From: an uncultured Oscillibacter sp.
GTDB lineage: Bacteria; Bacillota; Clostridia; Oscillospirales; Oscillospiraceae
Reading direction: 5' to 3'
Length of the DNA stretch: 36,694 nt
Assembly: GCA_905234565.1 (NCBI GenBank)
Contig: CAJOHW010000012.1
Location: 1-36,694 of the forward strand
How positions within the stretch are numbered: the first letter of the stretch is position 1; each line of letters starts with the position of its first letter. The notes under the pieces are model-generated. The model searched no databases. It was not told the DNA's origin and worked only from the letters and a program-made list of their open reading frames with translations. A program made the position numbers and the translations under genes. Shown in pieces: positions 33,052-36,694 of this stretch.

Positions 33052-33098
33052 AACGCGCTTTTTTAACGCGCTTTTTTAACGCGCTTTTTTAACGCGCT
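33045..33098. repeat. 13-bp tandem repeat AACGCGCTTTTTT
   Basis: Three full units (33052-33064, 33065-33077, 33078-33090) and a partial fourth (33091-33098) are identical, preceded by the terminator's own T run. Each unit carries a GCGC palindrome and a T6 tract. The array lies between the rpmB terminator and the end of gpsA and codes for nothing convincing. Confidence 0.95.
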
Positions 33099-33180
33099 CT
33101 GTAGCATATTTCTGGATCGCAGGGCGATGACACGGCAACCAAGGGAAAACGAATCCGTTACGCTTTTTAGCGTCCGCTTT

Positions 33181-34185
33181 TCACATCCACGTGGTATCCA
33201 GCAGCTCATCCTTTCTGGCCCGGCCCATGAGTTCCCGGGCGGCGTCCGGAATCTCCCGGCCCTCATAGAGGGCCTGATAGGCACAGCGGCAGATGGGCAT
33301 CTCCACATCCTCCCGGCGGGCCAGCTGGCAGATGCTCTCCGCCGCGTAATAGCCCTCCACCACCGCGCCGATGGACGCCATGGCCTCCTGGACCCCCATG
33401 CCCTGGCCGATGAGGATCCCGGCCCGGCGGTTCCGGGAGTGCATGGAGGTGCAGGTGACAATCAGGTCCCCCATGCCCGCAAGGCCCCCGAAGGTCCGGC
33501 GGCTTCCCCCCAGCTGTTCCCCCAGACGGGCCAGTTCCGCCATGGCCCGGGTCATCAGCAGGGCTTTTGTGTTGTCCCCATAGCCCATGCCGTCGCAGAT
33601 GCCGCAGGCCAGGGCCACCACGTTCTTCATGGCGGCGGAGAGCTCCACCCCCACAATGTCATAGCTGGTATATACCCGGAAATAGCCGTTCATAAAGGCG
33701 TCCTGGACGAAGCGGGCGGCGGTCCGGTCCGGGGACGCGGAGACGCAGCCTGTGGGCAGACGCAGCCCCACCTCCTCCGCGTGGGACGGCCCCGACAGCA
33801 CGGCGATTTTCCACCGCCCCTCAGTCTCCTCCCAGAGGATCTCGCTCATGCGGCGGTTGGTGTCCCGCTCAATGCCCTTGGAGACGGACACCAGCACCGT
33901 GTCCGGCCCCAGATACGGCGCGGCCCGGCGGATGGTCTCCCGGACCGCGAAGGAGGGCACCGCCACCACCGCCAGGTCCGCCTCTTGGAGGCAGGACAGG
34001 TCCCCCGTAAACCGCAGGGCCTCCGGCAGACAGACCCCGGGCAGCCGCGGGTTCTCCCGGGAGCGCTCCATGGCCGCCGCCTTGTCCGGATTCCGGGCCC
34101 ACAGGGTTGTCTCATAGCCGTTGTCGCAGAGAACGATGCTCAGCGCCGTCCCCCAGCCGCCGCCGCCCAGTACCACTGCCCTCAT
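33181..34185 (-). CDS. gpsA: NAD(P)-dependent glycerol-3-phosphate dehydrogenase
   Basis: Makes sn-glycerol-3-phosphate from dihydroxyacetone phosphate for phospholipids. The Rossmann motif is GGGGWGTAL (7-15), followed by VSVSKGIE, LSGPSHAEEV, ELSAAMKNVVALACGICDG with the catalytic Lys, and GLAGMGDLIVTCTS. Length is 334 residues, normal. ATG overlaps the plsY stop by four bases (34182-34185). It follows the acyltransferase that uses its product. Confidence 0.96.
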   Translation of the reverse strand: MRAVVLGGGGWGTALSIVLCDNGYETTLWARNPDKAAAMERSRENPRLPGVCLPEALRFTGDLSCLQEADLAVVAVPSFAVRETIRRAAPYLGPDTVLVSVSKGIERDTNRRMSEILWEETEGRWKIAVLSGPSHAEEVGLRLPTGCVSASPDRTAARFVQDAFMNGYFRVYTSYDIVGVELSAAMKNVVALACGICDGMGYGDNTKALLMTRAMAELARLGEQLGGSRRTFGGLAGMGDLIVTCTSMHSRNRRAGILIGQGMGVQEAMASIGAVVEGYYAAESICQLARREDVEMPICRCAYQALYEGREIPDAARELMGRARKDELLDTTWM

Positions 34186-34832
34186 GACTGTCCCTCCTTC
34201 TTCCGGTGAAGGGAGAATTTGTTCTCATTCCCCGCCAGCAGCCGCCGGAGATTTCCCCGGTGCTGCCACACCACCAGTCCTCCCGTCAGCAGGGCCAGAG
34301 GGAACACCAAGGGCACTCCGGGGAAACAGGCCCAGGAGATAAAGGGAAAGCTGGCCCCCGCCCAAAGGGATCCCAGAGACACATACCGAGTCAGGGCGGT
34401 GAGGATCAAAAAGCCGCCCCATACCACCAGGGCCACCCTCCAGTCAACCAATATCGCCAGGGTGCCTCCGGAGAGGATGCCCTTGCCCCCCTTGAAATGG
34501 AACATACAGGGGAACATATGCCCCAAAAGACAGAACAGTCCCGCCCAGTATTTGGCGGTGACGGGATCCGCCGTATTCCCCAGAATTGTCCGGGCAATCA
34601 GCGCCGCGATGATCATTTTCAGCACGTCGCAGAGGATCACCACCAGGGTGAGCAGGCCCCCGAAGGTGCGGTGGAAGTTGGTCAGCCCCGCGTTGCCGCT
34701 GCCGTGGTTGCGCACATCGTCCCGGAGAAGATACTTGGAGACGATGACCGCCCCGTTAAAGCAGCCGCACAAATACGCCAAAACCGCGCCGGAAACCCAG
34801 GGAATCCATCTTATCATGAGGCCGGAGATCAC
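34182..34832 (-). CDS. plsY: Acyl-phosphate glycerol-3-phosphate acyltransferase
   Basis: Polytopic membrane enzyme moving an acyl group from acyl-phosphate to glycerol-3-phosphate. The three PlsY motifs are visible: GSGNAGLTNFHRTFG, GHMFPCMFHFKGGKGI and a later Pro/Gly-rich segment, between five or so hydrophobic stretches. Length is 216 residues. Start is GTG at 34832, overlapping the der stop by four bases (GTGA); an internal ATG six codons later is possible. Coupled on both sides to der and gpsA. Confidence 0.95.
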   Translation of the reverse strand: MISGLMIRWIPWVSGAVLAYLCGCFNGAVIVSKYLLRDDVRNHGSGNAGLTNFHRTFGGLLTLVVILCDVLKMIIAALIARTILGNTADPVTAKYWAGLFCLLGHMFPCMFHFKGGKGILSGGTLAILVDWRVALVVWGGFLILTALTRYVSLGSLWAGASFPFISWACFPGVPLVFPLALLTGGLVVWQHRGNLRRLLAGNENKFSLHRKKEGQS

Positions 34833-36160
34833 GGCAAATCCTCCTTATCGCCCCTCTGCCGCACGGACAGGACCACCGGCGTCCCGTCCAGGCCGAAGGT
34901 GTCGCGGATGCAGTTCTCCAAATAGCGCCGGTAGGAGAAGTGAAAGAGTTTCCCGTCGTTGCAGAAGGCCACAAAGTGGGGCGGACGGACGCCCACCTGG
35001 GTCATATAGTAGATTTTTAAGCGCCGCCCCTTGTCCGTGGGGGGCTGCACCCGGGCCTGGGCGTCCGCCAGGACGCTGTTGAGCATTCCTGTGGGGATCC
35101 GCCGGGCGGCTTGGGCGTCTACCTCCCGGATCAGGGAGAAGAGGGTGTCCACCCGCTGCCCGGTTTTGGCGGACAGGAACACAATGGGGGCGTAGGGCAT
35201 AAAGGCGAAGGCGTTGCGCACGTCCCGTCGCATATGGTCCATGGTCTTGCTGTCCTTCTCGATGAGGTCCCACTTGTTCACCACCAGAATGCTGGCTTTT
35301 CCCGCCTCATGGGCCAGTCCCGCCACCTTGGTGTCCTGTTCCGTGACGCCCTCCGCCGCGTCGATGAGGATCAGGCACACGTTGGACCGCTCCACCGCCA
35401 TAGAGGCCCGCAGCACGCTGTACCGCTCCACCGCCTCCTCCACCTTGGATTTCCGGCGGATACCGGCGGTGTCGATGAACACGAAGGCCCCCTGATCGGT
35501 TTCCAGCCGGGAGTCGATGGCGTCCCGGGTGGTGCCCGCCACTTCTGACACGATGGTCCGCTCCTCTCCCAGGATCCGGTTCACCAGAGAGGATTTTCCG
35601 GCGTTGGGCTTGCCGATGACCGCCACGGAAATGGCGTCGTCTGTCTCCTCCTCCGCTTCCTCCGGGGGAAAGCAGCGCATACAGGCATCCAGCAGGTCCC
35701 CGGTGCCGTGGCCGTGGAGGGCGGAGACGGCGATGGGATCCCCTAAGCCCAGATTGTAGAACTCATAGAAGTCCGGGTGGTTGGGACCGGTGGAATCCAT
35801 CTTGTTCACCGCCAGCACCACGGGCTTTCCGCTGCGCCGCAAAAGGGCGGCCACCTCCTCGTCGGAGGCCGTCACGCCGGAGCGGATGTCCGTCACCAGC
35901 ACGATCACCGTGGCGTGGTCGATGGCAATCTCCGCCTGCTGGCGCATGAAAGAGAGAATCTGGCTGTCCGTGCGGGGTTCAATGCCGCCGGTATCCACCA
36001 GGGTAAAGGTTCTTCCGTTCCAGTCCGTCTCCCCATAGATCCGGTCCCGGGTGACGCCGGGGGTGTCCTCTACGATGGAGAGGCGCTTCCCGATGAGTTT
36101 GTTAAACAGCCGGGATTTTCCCACGTTGGGCCGGCCCACAATGGCAATGAGGGGTTTCAC
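34829..36160 (-). CDS. der: Ribosome biogenesis GTPase Der (EngA)
   Basis: Essential GTPase for 50S assembly with two G domains in tandem: GRPNVGKS (9-16) with VDTGGIE, and GKPNAGKSS with IDTAGIRRKSKVEE, then a C-terminal KH-like domain (YMTQVGVRPPHFVAFCN). Start: GTG 36160 with GAGGAGG at 36168-36174, seven bases upstream, giving 443 residues, the family norm. The frame is open upstream to 36376, but that part overlaps rpmF and is not Der-like. Confidence 0.96.
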   Translation of the reverse strand: MKPLIAIVGRPNVGKSRLFNKLIGKRLSIVEDTPGVTRDRIYGETDWNGRTFTLVDTGGIEPRTDSQILSFMRQQAEIAIDHATVIVLVTDIRSGVTASDEEVAALLRRSGKPVVLAVNKMDSTGPNHPDFYEFYNLGLGDPIAVSALHGHGTGDLLDACMRCFPPEEAEEETDDAISVAVIGKPNAGKSSLVNRILGEERTIVSEVAGTTRDAIDSRLETDQGAFVFIDTAGIRRKSKVEEAVERYSVLRASMAVERSNVCLILIDAAEGVTEQDTKVAGLAHEAGKASILVVNKWDLIEKDSKTMDHMRRDVRNAFAFMPYAPIVFLSAKTGQRVDTLFSLIREVDAQAARRIPTGMLNSVLADAQARVQPPTDKGRRLKIYYMTQVGVRPPHFVAFCNDGKLFHFSYRRYLENCIRDTFGLDGTPVVLSVRQRGDKEDLP

Positions 36161-36234
36161 CGCTGTGCCTCCTCTCTCCCGTGTCTCTCCCGGTCCGGCA
36201 AACCGCCCGGGAAACGCGGGGAAGTCCATAAGAA

Positions 36235-36261
36235 AACAGGGAGGGATGGTTCCCTCCCTGT
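36235..36261 (-). terminator. Terminator between rpmF and der
   Basis: Arms at 36236-36246 and 36251-36261 form an 11-bp stem with a 4-base loop, ten bases past the rpmF stop, followed on the minus strand by TTTTCTT. It should at least weaken read-through into der. Confidence 0.75.
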
Positions 36262-36270
36262 CTGTTCCGC

Positions 36271-36465
36271 TCACCATGAGACAACGGATTCCGCCGCCTT
36301 GATTTCCCGGCCATTGTAGGTACCGCACTCCGGGCACATTCTGTGGGGCGGACGCAGAGCGCCGCATTTGGGGCACTTCACCAGCGCGGGGGACGAGAGC
36401 TTCCAGTTGGCGCTGCGCCGCTTGTCGCGCCGGGCCTTGGACACTTTTCCTTTCGGGACAGCCAT
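36271..36465 (-). CDS. rpmF: 50S ribosomal protein L32
   Basis: A 64-residue ribosomal protein beginning MAVPKGKVSKARRDKRR, with a zinc ribbon CPKC...CPEC (about 31-47). The ATG at 36465 is 7 bases after AGGAGG; a second ATG just before it is only 4 bases away. It follows the DUF177 gene by 36 bases, the classic arrangement. plsX and fabH, often next, are not here. Confidence 0.96.
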   Translation of the reverse strand: MAVPKGKVSKARRDKRRSANWKLSSPALVKCPKCGALRPPHRMCPECGTYNGREIKAAESVVSW

Positions 36466-36501
36466 CATGACACCTCCTAACATTTCTAAAGGCCGATGGC
36501 C

Positions 36502-36694
36502 TTACAGATCAGAGTCAAACCCGGGTTGGTCCTCCAAAAGCACCGCCAGAGCCGCCCAGCGGGGATCTCCCTCCGGTTTACAGGAGCAGGGTCCATCGTT
36601 CAGGTTGGCCCCGCACCGGGGACACAGGCCCTTGCAGTCTGGGGAACACAGGGTTTTGGTGTCCATCTCTAAGATGAACGCCGTGCGGGCCAGA
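36502..36694 (-). CDS. DUF177 (YceD-like) protein, C-terminal part
   Basis: The window edge cuts off the start. The visible 63 residues end LLEDQPGFDSDL and contain the DUF177 cysteine motif: LCSPDCKGLCPRCG followed by CSC and GDPRWAAL. Members are encoded next to rpmF in most bacteria and are linked to 23S rRNA or L32 accumulation in some; the exact role is open. Confidence 0.9.
   Translation of the reverse strand, partial: LARTAFILEMDTKTLCSPDCKGLCPRCGANLNDGPCSCKPEGDPRWAALAVLLEDQPGFDSDL

Noticed and set aside
33063-33461. Minus-strand open frame running through the tandem repeat
   Set aside because: It is an alternate frame of gpsA continued through the repeat; no ribosome binding site or family match.
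36161-36376. N-terminal extension of Der
   Set aside because: Overlaps rpmF and the terminator and is not Der-like; GTG 36160 with GAGGAGG gives the normal length.
1-36694. CRISPR arrays, tRNA or rRNA genes, insertion sequences, prophage genes
   Set aside because: None seen on reading the window: no regularly spaced repeats, no cloverleaf-like sequence noticed and no transposase or phage protein frames. A tRNA scan was not run.

Overview
The window looks like chromosomal core genome of a GC-rich, endospore-forming member of the Clostridia, most likely an Oscillospiraceae-type gut anaerobe. The evidence is: sigG and yunB (sporulation), DnaE as a separate polymerase III, hprK/rapZ/whiA in Firmicutes order, DUF4364 and DUF3048 genes, zinc-type L28 and L32 proteins, short spacers with strong AGGAGG-type ribosome binding sites, and several GTG and TTG starts. 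No tRNA, rRNA, CRISPR array, insertion sequence or prophage was found. Genus-level placement is inference.

Layout. Positions 1-256 hold no confident gene, only a strong hairpin terminator. From 257 to about 10.5 kb all genes lie on the minus strand and read as one long unit from a promoter at 10436-10464: ddl, murF, an ABC-F ATPase, a YdcF-like membrane protein, prfA, a fused Sua5-CoaE protein, an M18 aminopeptidase, and finally an AT-richer HEPN/nucleotidyltransferase pair resembling a toxin-antitoxin module. Next come a SEDS (RodA/FtsW) gene and sigG, each with its own promoter. A plus-strand block (12.8-18.7 kb) carries a TGS-domain nucleoside kinase, a Uma2-family nuclease, tex and serA, and ends at a bidirectional terminator. 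Minus-strand murD, yunB and ligA follow, then a DUF3048 gene divergent from a plus-strand DUF4364 gene. The next minus-strand unit is hprK, murB, rapZ, whiA, a C_GCAxxG_C_C protein gene and dnaE. rpmB is divergent from hprK. The right end is DUF177, rpmF, der, plsY and gpsA on the minus strand.

Functionally the window is dominated by peptidoglycan precursor synthesis (ddl, murF, murD, murB, SEDS polymerase), phospholipid entry steps (gpsA, plsY), translation and ribosome assembly (prfA, Sua5, rpmB, rpmF, der, ABC-F), replication and repair (dnaE, ligA), carbon regulation (hprK, rapZ) and sporulation (sigG, yunB, whiA). The least ordinary items are the single-polypeptide Sua5-CoaE fusion, the terminal HEPN/MNT pair, a sequence block shared by the promoters of the SEDS gene and murD (with a weaker copy before murB), palindromes placed on the ddl and serA promoters, and a 13-bp tandem repeat between rpmB and gpsA. 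I did not find a clearly new multi-gene system; most of the window is conserved housekeeping DNA.
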